A stretch of DNA of 64,000 nt from Viridibacillus sp050279675. Lineage in GTDB: Bacteria; Bacillota; Bacilli; Bacillales_A; Planococcaceae. Each line of letters begins with the position of its first letter. The stretch's first letter is position 1. Both the position numbers and the translations under genes were made by a program. Below the pieces are notes generated by a model. The model was not told the origin of the DNA, did not search any database, and saw only the letters and a program-made list of their open reading frames with translations. This document shows positions 1 to 8,566 of this stretch, piece by piece. The DNA lies in the NCBI RefSeq assembly GCF_050279675.1, contig NZ_JBNNUK010000001.1, forward strand, positions 186,001 to 250,000, given 5' to 3'.

Positions 1-23
1 AGGACGTGAATATTCTCCTAAAT

Positions 24-107
24 AACAAACATCGGAGTTAGTGCAACAAACAGACGAGTTAGTGCAACAAACGCCGGAGTTACCACAACAAACACCCCAG
101 TTACCAC
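24..107. repeat. 21-bp tandem repeat, four units, possibly continuing left of the window
   Basis: Four consecutive 21-bp units begin AACAAAC and end in GAGTTAGTGC or CAGTTACCAC, at 24-44, 45-65, 66-86 and 87-107. A decayed fifth unit follows before the tagA terminator. The unit resembles the longer array at 26.56-27.06 kb: same 21-bp period and a shared GAGT(T)AGTGC core. No start codon with a ribosome binding site reads into it, so it is treated as noncoding. Confidence 0.75.
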
Positions 108-136
108 AACAATCCCAAAACCACCCCCAAAACACA

Positions 137-163
137 CAAAAAAGCCGCCCATTCAGGCGGCTT
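137..163 (-). terminator. Rho-independent terminator of tagA
   Basis: An 8-bp GC-rich stem (AAGCCGCC at 142-149 with GGCGGCTT at 156-163) is followed by a run of T on the minus strand, 46 bp after the tagA stop codon. Confidence 0.85.
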
Positions 164-208
164 CCAATCAATTTTATCCAAAAGACTATCCCACTACTCA
201 ACAACCAC

Positions 209-931
209 TCATTTTCGTCCATCTCTCTTCACAGTAAGCAAAAACTGTGGAATCTTCAGCATTCTCTTCCAACGAGTAGGTTGAGTTATCAAGCGGTGGA
301 ACCATTCCAAATTTAACTTAAGAAAGATATCTGGTGCTCGATCAATGTTCCCAGATAGTATATCCAAGCTCCCGCCAACACCCATTAAAATGGCATTAGG
401 GAACTGCTTGAGATGTGCAGCAATCCATTCCTCTTGCTTTGGGGCGCCTAACGCTACGAATACGTAGTCAGGAGATAGGGCGGCTGCTTTTGCTGCAACT
501 TCATCACCATCGCCGTCTCCGCCATAACCATCAGCGACACCGATGATATCAATATTAGGGTACTGAGCTTTTGCCATCTCAGCCGCTTTTGCTGCGATAC
601 CAGGCTTACCTCCATACATGAAAATTCTATTGCGCGTTCCCGTAGCATCCGCAACACCCATAAACTCATGTACTAATTCAAATCCTGGAATGCGCTCTTT
701 TAATGGTTGTCCTAGCATTTTAGAACCAATGACAACACCTATACCATCTGCCACTACATAATCAGCAGTGTGTAATAGCTTTTCATAACTGGGTAGTTCT
801 TTGGCAAGCATAATGATTTCAGGATTCGCGGTTACGATCCAAACTTGTCCAACTTGTTTTGTGACTGTATTTACAAATTCTTTTTTTGTTGTATCCGCTA
901 TCGGAATCGATAAAATATCTATTTTCTTCAT
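209..931 (-). CDS. tagA: TagA/TarA-type N-acetylmannosaminyltransferase (WecG/TagA/CpsF family)
   Basis: Transfers ManNAc from UDP-ManNAc to undecaprenyl-PP-GlcNAc, the second committed step of wall teichoic acid linkage-unit synthesis, at the cytoplasmic face of the membrane. The 240-aa protein shows the family landmarks in order: TANPEI near residue 35, ADGIGVV near residue 60, a central GAPKQEEW, GVGGSLD and the C-terminal LEWFHRL...RWKRM segment that binds membrane and lipid substrate. The ATG start has AGAAGG about 8 nt upstream. Its substrate is made by TagO, encoded here at 16.5 kb. Family assignment is firm; sugar specificity follows from the family. Confidence 0.92.
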   Translation of the reverse strand: MKKIDILSIPIADTTKKEFVNTVTKQVGQVWIVTANPEIIMLAKELPSYEKLLHTADYVVADGIGVVIGSKMLGQPLKERIPGFELVHEFMGVADATGTRNRIFMYGGKPGIAAKAAEMAKAQYPNIDIIGVADGYGGDGDGDEVAAKAAALSPDYVFVALGAPKQEEWIAAHLKQFPNAILMGVGGSLDILSGNIDRAPDIFLKLNLEWFHRLITQPTRWKRMLKIPQFLLTVKRDGRK

Positions 932-1027
932 CTAAAAACCTTCTTTATAAAAGCATTTCTTTCTATTATATAGTAAACCATTTGAAAGGGGCGTGGCTAA
1001 CGTGTAAACGTCCAATATGTTTACTTC

Positions 1028-2113
1028 TTACTGATCAACACCTACAGTCTCTTGTACCCAATCAACGGATCTTACAGCCTGTTTTTCGACATCCTTCAAA
1101 AGCTCTACTGAATAGAAACCGTCTTTCTTCATAATAGCAGTTGGGGTGAAGCGGGGTGAAACGATCCGAATGTCCCCTTCTGCATTTTTTACAACATTTA
1201 ACGAGGCGATGCCACCCACATAAGTATTTGGATCTTGCATAGCGGCGAAGAAATTACCTAAAGAGTAAAATACATGCGTCTCGTGTCCGTCTTTTGCAGT
1301 TATTTTCTCATAGGGCTGTAAGACATGTGGATGATGCCCAAAAATTATATCTGCACCAGCTTCAGAAATGACTTTAGCCATTTGTTTTTGCTTTTTATTT
1401 GGTGTAGATTGGTATTCAGTGCCCCAATGCATATTGACGATGAGGACGTCGCTATAAGGGCGCATTTTTTTGATGTCCTTTTGAATAGTGTCAAGATCGA
1501 TTCGATTGACTAGATAGTCTTTACCAGCAGGTGTCTCATTATCATTTGTTCCATACGTATAGGATAACGTTCCAACTTTGATACCTTTGACATTGATAAT
1601 ACGCATCTTTTCGCGATCTTTCTCGGATTTATAAGCCCCAACATAAGGAAGGCCATAAGATTGGATATTCTTAAGAGCAGCTAGAACGCCTTCTTCACCA
1701 CGGTCTAATGTGTGATTATTGGCTACTGACAAGAGATCAACACCAGCTTCTTTTAAATCACGAACAATGTAATCGGGGCTTGCAAATTTAGGATAGCCAG
1801 ATAAGCCAAATTCTTTACCAACGGGCAAAGATTCCTGATTCGCAAGCAGAAAGTCGAAGCTCTTTAAAGTATCCTCCACGGCAGCAAAAGAAGGGGAGTA
1901 ATCTTGGTAATATAATAGTTGTTCATGCAATAGGATATCGCCAATCATAGCTATGGAAATCTCCTTATCCTTTATGACAGGAACCTCTTGCTCCACTTTT
2001 TCTGGTTGACTATCAGTAGTAGTTTCATTGGATACTATTTTTTGATATTTTTCTGAAACGGTGCATGCGCTAAGTAAAAAAAGGGTACAACATATTAATA
2101 GAATTTTTTTCAA
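1028..2113 (-). CDS. CapA-family lipoprotein (metallophosphoesterase-like fold)
   Basis: A 361-aa protein of the CapA/PgsA family, often linked to poly-gamma-glutamate or capsule formation. It starts with a lipoprotein signal peptide whose lipobox LSAC ends near residue 17, so it should be anchored outside the membrane. Family motifs appear in order: IAMIGDILLHE near residue 55, the NQES segment, VANNHTLDRG near residue 131, NMHWGTEY, GHHPHVLQP near residue 260 and YSLGNFF. The likely start is TTG at 2113, with AAAGGA 9 nt upstream; no better-placed ATG is in frame. No capB or capC homologue is nearby, so a role in polyglutamate synthesis is not supported by context. Confidence 0.85.
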   Translation of the reverse strand: MKKILLICCTLFLLSACTVSEKYQKIVSNETTTDSQPEKVEQEVPVIKDKEISIAMIGDILLHEQLLYYQDYSPSFAAVEDTLKSFDFLLANQESLPVGKEFGLSGYPKFASPDYIVRDLKEAGVDLLSVANNHTLDRGEEGVLAALKNIQSYGLPYVGAYKSEKDREKMRIINVKGIKVGTLSYTYGTNDNETPAGKDYLVNRIDLDTIQKDIKKMRPYSDVLIVNMHWGTEYQSTPNKKQKQMAKVISEAGADIIFGHHPHVLQPYEKITAKDGHETHVFYSLGNFFAAMQDPNTYVGGIASLNVVKNAEGDIRIVSPRFTPTAIMKKDGFYSVELLKDVEKQAVRSVDWVQETVGVDQ

Positions 2114-2256
2114 AGAAAATCATCCTTTCTAAGTCCATTTTCTATAGATTGTGCTATGATAAACTTTGTGAAAAATGATTACTACATTTTTTGAAACTTT
2201 AGATGTAGTTAATCCGTCTATTATAGTAATGAATTTTATGCAGACAGGAAGTGGAT

Positions 2257-3735
2257 GTGAAAGTGACTAATAATAGGAGATATAATCCCAAAAATACATC
2301 CTTTAAACGTGTAGTAGCTTCCGTTATTTTAATCATAGCAGTTATTGCCGGATTATACACACTCCTTACAAAAAATGATGAAGCGACAAATGAACCCAAT
2401 GTGAAAGTGGCTGAAGTCCAAAAGCCAACTCCAGAAGAACCAAAAGAAGATTTAGATAAGGACACATCTGAGAAGCGAGAAGGATCTGTCACGACGGGTG
2501 TTAAAGATGGCATTACGAATGAAGATGTCACAGATGTGATAATGCCTAAAAACGATACATCTGCTATTATTGCGAATGCAAAAACGCAAGTGTACACTGT
2601 CTACACAGACTTACAACAAGGTTCGGGCTTTCTTTTCAATAAAAAAGGGGACATTATTACAAATGCCCATGTAGTAAAAGATGCATCCTATGTATTTGTA
2701 ACAAATGAGCATGGTCAAGAATTCCAAGGACAAGTGATAGGTATTTCTAAAAAAACAGATATTGCATTGATTCGTGTTCCTGGTTTAGAAGGTAAAGACC
2801 CACTTGTACTGGATACTACAAAAGCAAAAGTAGATACGCCAGTTATCGCCATTGGAAGCCCTAATAACAAGGGTGGTACATCAACAGAAGGTGATATTAA
2901 AAGTTTAGACGCTAATTTTACAGATGAATATAATTATTCAAACCTATATGAAATCACAGCAAGATTAGAGCCAGGTTCTAGTGGTGGACCTCTAGTTAAT
3001 GCGACAACTGGTAATGTTATCGGTATTAACTCCATCATTTTAACGGATCAACCTGAAATTGGTTACGCAATCCCGATCTATTCAATAATGCCACTTATCA
3101 CAAAATGGGCAGACCAAGACGTCGACATTAAACTAGATGACGAAGAAGATTACGATCATAAACAGGATGCTTATTTAGATAAAAAATTAATTAAAGACTA
3201 TATTGACGGCTACTATGAACTATTCCCGTACGCTATCAAAGATAAAAATAAAAACTACTATGAAACGTATTTGTTACCAAACAGTAGTGCAGAAACAATA
3301 GCTAAAGAGATGATTGCAAACTATTCATCAAAAGATAAAGAGTATCAAGATTTGAAATTTACTTTAGGCGCATTGCATATTTATGATGATTCTCCGAACA
3401 TATCTGATCACTATGCGACAGCAAATATTAACTCGACATACACTTACAAAGACGTTAAAACAGGTACAAAAGGAACGATAAAACAATCTATTCAATATAC
3501 AATAATTATTGATGAATATGGTGATTATCAGTTCTCTAAAATTGAAATCTTATCAACAAATACAGATTTACCTACATCAGGTTCTGGTGATAAAAAAGAA
3601 GAAGATAAAGAAAATGTAACTACGCCACCAGCTGATGACAATGGAAAATCAGATGAAGAAGAAAAAGAACCTGTTGAAACACAAGGTACAGAGACACCAA
3701 CTGATACACCTTCAGATGAAATAACAGAAGAATAA
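2257..3735 (+). CDS. Membrane-anchored trypsin-like serine protease (HtrA/DegP type catalytic domain)
   Basis: About 490 residues: a short cytoplasmic basic N-terminus, one membrane segment near residues 20-38, an acidic linker, then a chymotrypsin-fold domain facing outward. The catalytic triad is visible as H in ITNAHVV, D in TDIALIRV and S in PGSSGGPL. No PDZ domain follows, unlike HtrA. Instead there is an approximately 130-residue domain resembling the NTF2-like or TcaA C-terminal type, then a low-complexity Glu/Pro/Thr tail that may reach into the wall. GTG at 2257, 6 nt after AGGAA, is preferred over the longer GTG frame at 2251, which leaves no spacing. Substrate unknown. Confidence 0.85.
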   Translation: MKVTNNRRYNPKNTSFKRVVASVILIIAVIAGLYTLLTKNDEATNEPNVKVAEVQKPTPEEPKEDLDKDTSEKREGSVTTGVKDGITNEDVTDVIMPKNDTSAIIANAKTQVYTVYTDLQQGSGFLFNKKGDIITNAHVVKDASYVFVTNEHGQEFQGQVIGISKKTDIALIRVPGLEGKDPLVLDTTKAKVDTPVIAIGSPNNKGGTSTEGDIKSLDANFTDEYNYSNLYEITARLEPGSSGGPLVNATTGNVIGINSIILTDQPEIGYAIPIYSIMPLITKWADQDVDIKLDDEEDYDHKQDAYLDKKLIKDYIDGYYELFPYAIKDKNKNYYETYLLPNSSAETIAKEMIANYSSKDKEYQDLKFTLGALHIYDDSPNISDHYATANINSTYTYKDVKTGTKGTIKQSIQYTIIIDEYGDYQFSKIEILSTNTDLPTSGSGDKKEEDKENVTTPPADDNGKSDEEEKEPVETQGTETPTDTPSDEITEE

Positions 3736-3742
3736 GTACCTA

Positions 3743-3773
3743 AACCTCGAGCTAACAAAGCTCGAGGTTTTTG
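3743..3773 (+). terminator. Terminator of the serine protease gene
   Basis: A perfect 11-bp inverted repeat (AACCTCGAGCT and its complement, loop of 5) is followed by TTTTT, immediately after the stop codon. Confidence 0.92.
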
Positions 3774-3828
3774 TGTGTAATATAGATGTTAAATTTTAGA
3801 AAGAAAGTAACGTTGCTAATTATGAACA

Positions 3829-3880
3829 TAAAAACCTCTAAGTAAAGGGCTTTTTTCTAAAAGTCCAATACTTAGAGGTT
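3829..3880 (-). terminator. Terminator of the SH3-NlpC/P60 gene
   Basis: A 12-bp inverted repeat (AACCTCTAAGTA at 3833-3844, complement at 3869-3880) with a long A/T-rich loop. On the minus strand a T run follows. Confidence 0.8.
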
Positions 3881-3903
3881 CTAAAGTGAATGATTAAATT
3901 AAA

Positions 3904-4653
3904 TTAGTTAAAAGTACCATAGCTGTGTAAATAGCGATTCCAGTATCCATTATTGATAGATTGAACTTGGACTTGGCTTCCGGCAGCATGTACGATTTTA
4001 CCGTCACCCATATAAATCGCTACGTGATCGATTGAGCCTCCACCTTGTGTGAAGAATACCAAATCGCCTGCTTGTGGGTTGCTTGTATATCTTGTTTCAC
4101 TACGCTGTGAACGACTTGTACGTGTGATAGATTTACCTTGTTGTTTGAAAACATATTGTGTAAAGCCGCTGCAATCAAATCCAGAAGTAGTCGTACCACC
4201 ATAACGGTATGGAATACCAATATAATTTAGAGCTTGATCGACGATATCGCTACCAGAATCATTACTTGCAGATGCTTTTGTTACGCTCTTTGATGTTTTT
4301 GATAGGTAATCACCAGACATCCAGCCTTGTTTGCCGTTTACTGAAACTTTATACCATGTTTTGTTATCAATAGTTTTTTTAGCAGACGCTTTTACAACAG
4401 TGCCTGAAGCAACAGTTGTTTTTACTGTTGATTTAGTTGAAGCATCAGAACGTAGGTTCAAGCTTGCAGTTGTTTTTAAGTGACTATTAACTTTAGTAGC
4501 AGTCGAGTTTGAAACTTGAGTTATTTCTACTGATTCAACTTTTGTATTTTCTTTAGTGTTGTTGTCGTTTTCAGCAGCTTTGGCACTTCCAAAGGCAAGT
4601 GTTAAAGCAAGTGTGCTTGATGCGATTGCTGTAAATAATGCTTTCATATTCAT
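3904..4653 (-). CDS. Secreted SH3b-NlpC/P60 peptidoglycan endopeptidase
   Basis: A 249-aa secreted wall hydrolase. A signal peptide occupies residues 1-27 (cleavage near SAKA-A), a bacterial SH3 domain about 60-120 and a C-terminal NlpC/P60 domain about 133-249. The catalytic Cys161 sits in GFDCSGF, with His210 (DHVAIY) and His222 (VHAAG) completing the active site. The family cleaves D-gamma-Glu-mDAP or equivalent stem peptide bonds. The chosen ATG at 4653 has GGAGG 8 nt upstream; the longer TTG frame from 4668 would begin inside that ribosome site. A perfect WalR box lies about 130 bp upstream, fitting control by the essential wall-stress regulator WalRK. Monocistronic, with its own terminator. 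Confidence 0.92.
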   Translation of the reverse strand: MNMKALFTAIASSTLALTLAFGSAKAAENDNNTKENTKVESVEITQVSNSTATKVNSHLKTTASLNLRSDASTKSTVKTTVASGTVVKASAKKTIDNKTWYKVSVNGKQGWMSGDYLSKTSKSVTKASASNDSGSDIVDQALNYIGIPYRYGGTTTSGFDCSGFTQYVFKQQGKSITRTSRSQRSETRYTSNPQAGDLVFFTQGGGSIDHVAIYMGDGKIVHAAGSQVQVQSINNGYWNRYLHSYGTFN

Positions 4654-4778
4654 CAATTCGTCCTCCAACTTTTCAACAATTTTTTTTGTATATAATGTTC
4701 AACGATTATTTTGAATTTTAGTTTGTTTGACTAAGTAATACTTTAAAGAATTCAGAAAAGAAACACAATACTATTTCG

Positions 4779-4795
4779 TTTACAGTTATATTACA
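4779..4795 (-). promoter_or_regulatory. WalR (YycF) box
   Basis: On the minus strand the sequence reads TGTAAT-N5-TGTAAA, a perfect match to the published consensus TGTWAH-N5-TGTWAH. It lies 126-142 bp before the start codon of the NlpC/P60 hydrolase gene, a typical target class of WalRK. The site is seen directly; function is inferred. Confidence 0.7.
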
Positions 4796-4963
4796 GTTGT
4801 GTAACAGAAATGAGAATAAAGTTCTAATGGTGAATGGTAATTAAGTCTTTGTTGTTTGAATATTAGTGGGAAATCATTAATTTGCAGTACTTATAAGTTA
4901 AACAATTTATGTATAAGTAAAATTAGTGCAATAAGTCGGGTAATTTGAGTTTTTAGCGAAGCG

Positions 4964-4986
4964 TTTTGTAACATAATGTTACAAAA
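4964..4986. promoter_or_regulatory. 23-bp perfect palindrome, candidate operator
   Basis: Two 11-bp arms (TTTTGTAACAT and its complement) flank a single central base in the 505-bp noncoding stretch 4654-5158. No T run follows, so it is not an ordinary terminator. The TGTAAC...GTTACA symmetry suggests a dimeric regulator; which one is unknown. Apart from this palindrome, the WalR box and the terminator at 5103, I see nothing in that stretch. Confidence 0.45.
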
Positions 4987-5102
4987 TCCGGATGTTATTG
5001 AAATATTTCATTGCAAGTAGCTTTGAAGTATTTCGAGAAGAGTATTTCAGTAATGAATTCTGCTGGGTTGCCAATTAATAATTTCTGGCTAGCCTAACTA
5101 TA

Positions 5103-5153
5103 CAAAAAAGCATTCTCAAGGCAATTTGAATCGCCATGAAAATGCTTTTTTAT
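5103..5153 (-). terminator. Terminator of the LysM-NlpC/P60 gene
   Basis: Long stem with AAAAAGCATT and its complement AATGCTTTTT at the ends and GGC/GCC near the apex. T runs occur on both strands, so it may be bidirectional. Confidence 0.8.
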
Positions 5154-5213
5154 AACAAATGGTTAATAACATCAGTTCCTGGATAGTAGAATACATTCTT
5201 TCGTTTATAAGTT

Positions 5214-6329
5214 TTAATCAAGTGAATAGAAACGTTTATAACTATCAAAGTGCTGAGCCCAATATGGTTCATTTACTGAAGAGACTTGAACATGTGTACC
5301 ACCAGCATGTACGAATTGACCATTACCAATATAAATGCCTAAATGCGAAATACCAGTTTGATATGTATCACGGAAAAATACTAGGTCACCTGCTTGAGGT
5401 GTATTGATATAGTAAGATCTAGCTTCATAACCTGCAGCGTTTGTACGAGTCATGGAAAGGCCAGCATTATTAAATACATAGTGAATGAAACCGCTACAAT
5501 CAAACCCTGCTGGTGTTTGTCCACCCCAAACATAAGGTGTATTTTGTAAAGATAGACCTAAGCTAACAGCTTTTTGTTTAATTTCATTTGTTGAAACTGT
5601 TGGTGTTGTTGGTTTTGAAACATTTGTTGTATTTTCCTTGTCTTGTTGGATAGTAGAGCCTGAGCTATTTTTGACTTTTAATGTTTGTCCAACACGTATT
5701 AGATCAGCAGTTAAACCGTTCCAAGATTTCAACTGTGTTATCGAAATACCGAATTTATAAGCAATGCCAGATAGCGTATCACCGGCTACAACTTTGTAGG
5801 AAGTAGCATTAACATTGTTTGGAGTTGGTGGTTTAGTTGTTTTATCAGGCTTAGTTGTTGTAGTATTGCCATTTGGTTTACCAGCATTTGTCGTTGTTGT
5901 AGGGACTTTTATCTTTTGTCCTACATATATAAGATGGCCCTTTATTTTATTTATTTGTTGAAGGGCGCTGACAGATACGTTAAATTTTGTTGAAATTTTT
6001 GAAAGTGTGTCGCCTTGTTTCACTTTATAAGTAGCTGTATTACTAGATTGAGAAACTGCATTTGTATTCACTGTATTAGATGGTACTTTTGATGTTTGAG
6101 TAGATGCTTTGCCGGAAAGTAGCAATTTTTGTTTTGGATAAATTATATCTGATTTCAAATTATTCGACTGTTTTAGTTTAGTGACTGTTGTGCCATGTTT
6201 AAGTGCGATTGTGTATAAAGAATCACCACTTTTCACTGTGTAAGTATTTGAGCTTGCTTCTGTTGATTGACTATTTATACAAAGTGCGAGTGCACCTGTA
6301 GCCAAAATGGAATAGGTAGCTTTTTTCAC
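5214..6329 (-). CDS. Three-LysM NlpC/P60 cell wall endopeptidase (LytE/LytF/CwlS type)
   Basis: A 371-aa secreted D,L-endopeptidase of the family that separates daughter cells and permits wall expansion. It has an N-terminal signal peptide (about 1-26), three LysM peptidoglycan-binding domains (about 30-73, 101-145 and 177-222, each opening with Y-x-V-x-x-G-D-(S/T)-L), Ser/Thr/Asn-rich linkers and a C-terminal NlpC/P60 domain with the catalytic Cys in GFDCSGF and His in ISHLGIY and VHAGG. The GTG at 6329 (VKKATYS) lies 8 nt after AGGAG and is preferred over the GTG three codons upstream, which is only 1 nt from that site. Which B. subtilis paralogue it matches cannot be told from sequence alone. 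Confidence 0.92.
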   Translation of the reverse strand: MKKATYSILATGALALCINSQSTEASSNTYTVKSGDSLYTIALKHGTTVTKLKQSNNLKSDIIYPKQKLLLSGKASTQTSKVPSNTVNTNAVSQSSNTATYKVKQGDTLSKISTKFNVSVSALQQINKIKGHLIYVGQKIKVPTTTTNAGKPNGNTTTTKPDKTTKPPTPNNVNATSYKVVAGDTLSGIAYKFGISITQLKSWNGLTADLIRVGQTLKVKNSSGSTIQQDKENTTNVSKPTTPTVSTNEIKQKAVSLGLSLQNTPYVWGGQTPAGFDCSGFIHYVFNNAGLSMTRTNAAGYEARSYYINTPQAGDLVFFRDTYQTGISHLGIYIGNGQFVHAGGTHVQVSSVNEPYWAQHFDSYKRFYSLD

Positions 6330-6495
6330 AAAAATCACTCCTCTTTATATTTCAAATTGTCATACCTGTTCTTTGTACCCTCATTCTATTGAAAAAAAAC
6401 AGAGAAAACAATGAAATTAGTAAAAAGGGGTAATAAGATAGTGATTATTTTTGTGGAATGCGCAAGATTCGAAAGTAATGGTCATTTAAAACCAT

Positions 6496-6530
6496 AAAAA
6501 CCCTTGTTATAAATATAACAAGGGTTTTTA
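6496..6530 (-). terminator. Terminator of the first LCP gene
   Basis: Near-perfect inverted repeat AAAAACCCTTGTTAT and its complement. T runs lie on both sides, so it can act in either direction. Confidence 0.8.
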
Positions 6531-6585
6531 TAACTAATTAAAAATAATAAAAATATATCAATAGTAATAAAAATAAACTAATTAA

Positions 6586-7512
6586 CTATTTCAAGCCTAA
6601 ATGAGCTTTTAATTCAGCGGATACATCCTTAAGTTCCTTCTTATTCATCATATAATACCAAATACCATTCATCGTCTGACCTTGCCCCTTATGAAAATAG
6701 AGTTGTTCAATCGAATTAAGAGCCTCTTTATGATTTTTTTGTAGCTCCATCATTTGTCCAAATGTCAAATTTGTTGAAATATTGTCACCGAGTGCATTAA
6801 AAATATCTTTATACTTCCAAAGACTACTAACAGAAGCTCCTTCTTTTAAAATTCCTTGAATAAGTTGTTTTTGTCGTTCTTGGCGACCAAAGTCCCCATT
6901 AGGATCTTCCTTCCGCATACGTACGTATGCGAGTGCATGTTCACCGTCTAATTTTATTTTCCCTTTTGGAAAACTATAACCTTCTTCCTTAAATGCAAGC
7001 AAATTAGTCACTGTAATACCACCAACAGCATCTACAATATCTTGGAAGCCTTCCATGTTCACTTCCGTTACATAATCAATTGGAATATCAAGTAAATTTT
7101 CAACTGAGGCCATTGCCATTTTAGTTCCTCCAAAAGCAAAAGCATGATTCAACTTATCACGCATCCCGTACCCAACAATTTTAGTATAAGTATCTCTTGG
7201 AATACTTAGCATTTTCGTACTTCTTTCATTAGCATTAATCGTAAGTACAATAATCGTATCAGATCGTCCTTTATCATTTTCCCGTTGATCTACTCCTAAT
7301 AGTAAAATGGAAAACGGCTCTTTTTTCTCTAAATGGACTTTTTCCACCCTCAAATCGGATTTATCTCGATCAATTTCTACATGCACACTCTTTAAATTTG
7401 AAGATAAATTGGCATATACGTTCCAAACATACATACCAATTCCTAATATAACTATGCCAATAATCCATGGCCATTTTCTTTTCTTCTTTGTCTTTTCTAC
7501 CTCGATATCCAT
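6586..7512 (-). CDS. LCP (LytR-CpsA-Psr) family wall polymer ligase
   Basis: A 308-aa type II membrane protein. It has a short basic cytoplasmic tail, one membrane segment near residues 15-33, and an extracellular LCP domain with FSILLLGVDQR, RSDTIIVLTIN, SIPRDTY, DKLNHAFAFGG and VRMRKEDPNGDFGRQERQ. These arginines and aspartates form the polyprenyl-pyrophosphate pocket in the family, which attaches wall teichoic acid or similar polymers to peptidoglycan. The ATG at 7512 has GGAGGTG 8 nt upstream; the longer frame from 7578 runs through that site and is rejected. A second LCP gene lies at 17.75 kb. Confidence 0.92.
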   Translation of the reverse strand: MDIEVEKTKKKRKWPWIIGIVILGIGMYVWNVYANLSSNLKSVHVEIDRDKSDLRVEKVHLEKKEPFSILLLGVDQRENDKGRSDTIIVLTINANERSTKMLSIPRDTYTKIVGYGMRDKLNHAFAFGGTKMAMASVENLLDIPIDYVTEVNMEGFQDIVDAVGGITVTNLLAFKEEGYSFPKGKIKLDGEHALAYVRMRKEDPNGDFGRQERQKQLIQGILKEGASVSSLWKYKDIFNALGDNISTNLTFGQMMELQKNHKEALNSIEQLYFHKGQGQTMNGIWYYMMNKKELKDVSAELKAHLGLK

Positions 7513-7823
7513 TGGTATGACACCTCCTGAAAAATGGGATTCGACTGTTCTATGTATAATTGCGAATTGAGTCGACAAATTTATCGGTTAACTCACTTAC
7601 TATCATCCGATGAAATTATACAAAATATCGCAAAACATATAAGTTATCGACAAAAGCTATTTTAATTATCGATTTGTTGGTCATTATGTCGTAAAAGGTA
7701 GTGTGGGTACATGACGGCTATATGTCATTTCAATCAATTTTTCAATTTTTATGTGTTAAATGTCGTTATAAAAGTTGTATCAAAACAACATAGAAAGAGC
7801 ATCTAATAATATATTTAAATAAC

Positions 7824-7858
7824 AAAAAGCTCGCATTTCTCATGAAAAGGAGCTTTTT
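7824..7858 (-). terminator. Terminator of the comK-type gene
   Basis: A 9-bp inverted repeat AAAAAGCTC/GAGCTTTTT immediately after the stop codon, with a T run on the minus strand. Confidence 0.75.
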
Positions 7859-7862
7859 GATA

Positions 7863-8339
7863 TCATTTTCGACGAATTAGTGTTTGTTGTTTATTAAAAC
7901 GTAAAGACAAAATAATCGAGGCTAATCGTTGCTGTTGTTCCATAACAGTATGTAGAGAAATATCCAAAATGACTATTTCGCCATTATCAAAATAAAGAAT
8001 GGTCTGTCTTTTACTATATGCCTCATAACGATAACAATGATAAAAAACCCATACACACTCAGGGTGATAAGGTGATCGTGTCGGATACGCATAAATACCT
8101 TCTCCGATATAAAGTGGTAGCTTTTTTGAATAACCGAGAAGCTCCTTAGCAGCGTCTATACGACCTTGAAAAGTAGAACCATAACGAATACAGATTTTTT
8201 CGAGTAGCTGAATAGGCGTTAAAGTCGAGTATAAATATCCATCTCTAGTCATTACCTTCGACTTCATTTCTCCTTCAAATAAGGGGGATAAAACGAATGA
8301 ATTGGTAGTGATTAAATCTAAATCCTTATCAAACATCAT
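7863..8339 (-). CDS. comK: ComK-type competence transcription factor, copy 1
   Basis: A 158-aa protein with the ComK layout: a variable N-terminal half, then GRIDAAKELLGYSKK...PLYI, the IYAYPTRSP motif (IFLFPTLSS in B. subtilis), ECVWVFYHCY (QCGWISHVHV), a DNGEIVILDIS strand and a C-terminal helix. ComK activates DNA-uptake genes by binding A/T-rich boxes. The start is the first of two adjacent ATGs at 8339, with GAGGTG 4 nt upstream (7 nt for the second). The open frame up to 8606 has no other supported start. It is divergent from a small sigma factor gene. A second paralogue lies at 46.6 kb. It is shorter than B. subtilis ComK (192 aa); ComK family membership is likely, master-regulator status is not shown. 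Confidence 0.8.
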   Translation of the reverse strand: MMFDKDLDLITTNSFVLSPLFEGEMKSKVMTRDGYLYSTLTPIQLLEKICIRYGSTFQGRIDAAKELLGYSKKLPLYIGEGIYAYPTRSPYHPECVWVFYHCYRYEAYSKRQTILYFDNGEIVILDISLHTVMEQQQRLASIILSLRFNKQQTLIRRK

Positions 8340-8566
8340 CGAACACCTCACATTTTCATCCATCATACGAAAATGACCAACTGAAATCAACATAATATTG
8401 CATAATTTCCAAATATTATGAAATATCAATGAATTTAAGGTAAGGTATACGTTAAGTTCGGTGGAGTAAACCTTAACTATAGTCATTCGTCCTGAACGAT
8501 AATTCCATATACGATAAGTAGTACCCGGGAATACAAAGGGTTGTGCACAACTAGAAAGGCCATCTA

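Noticed and set aside
41..316. 91-aa Gln/Pro-rich frame at the left edge
   Set aside because: It is made of the 21-bp repeat, runs through the tagA terminator and into the 3' end of tagA on the other strand, and has no ribosome site.
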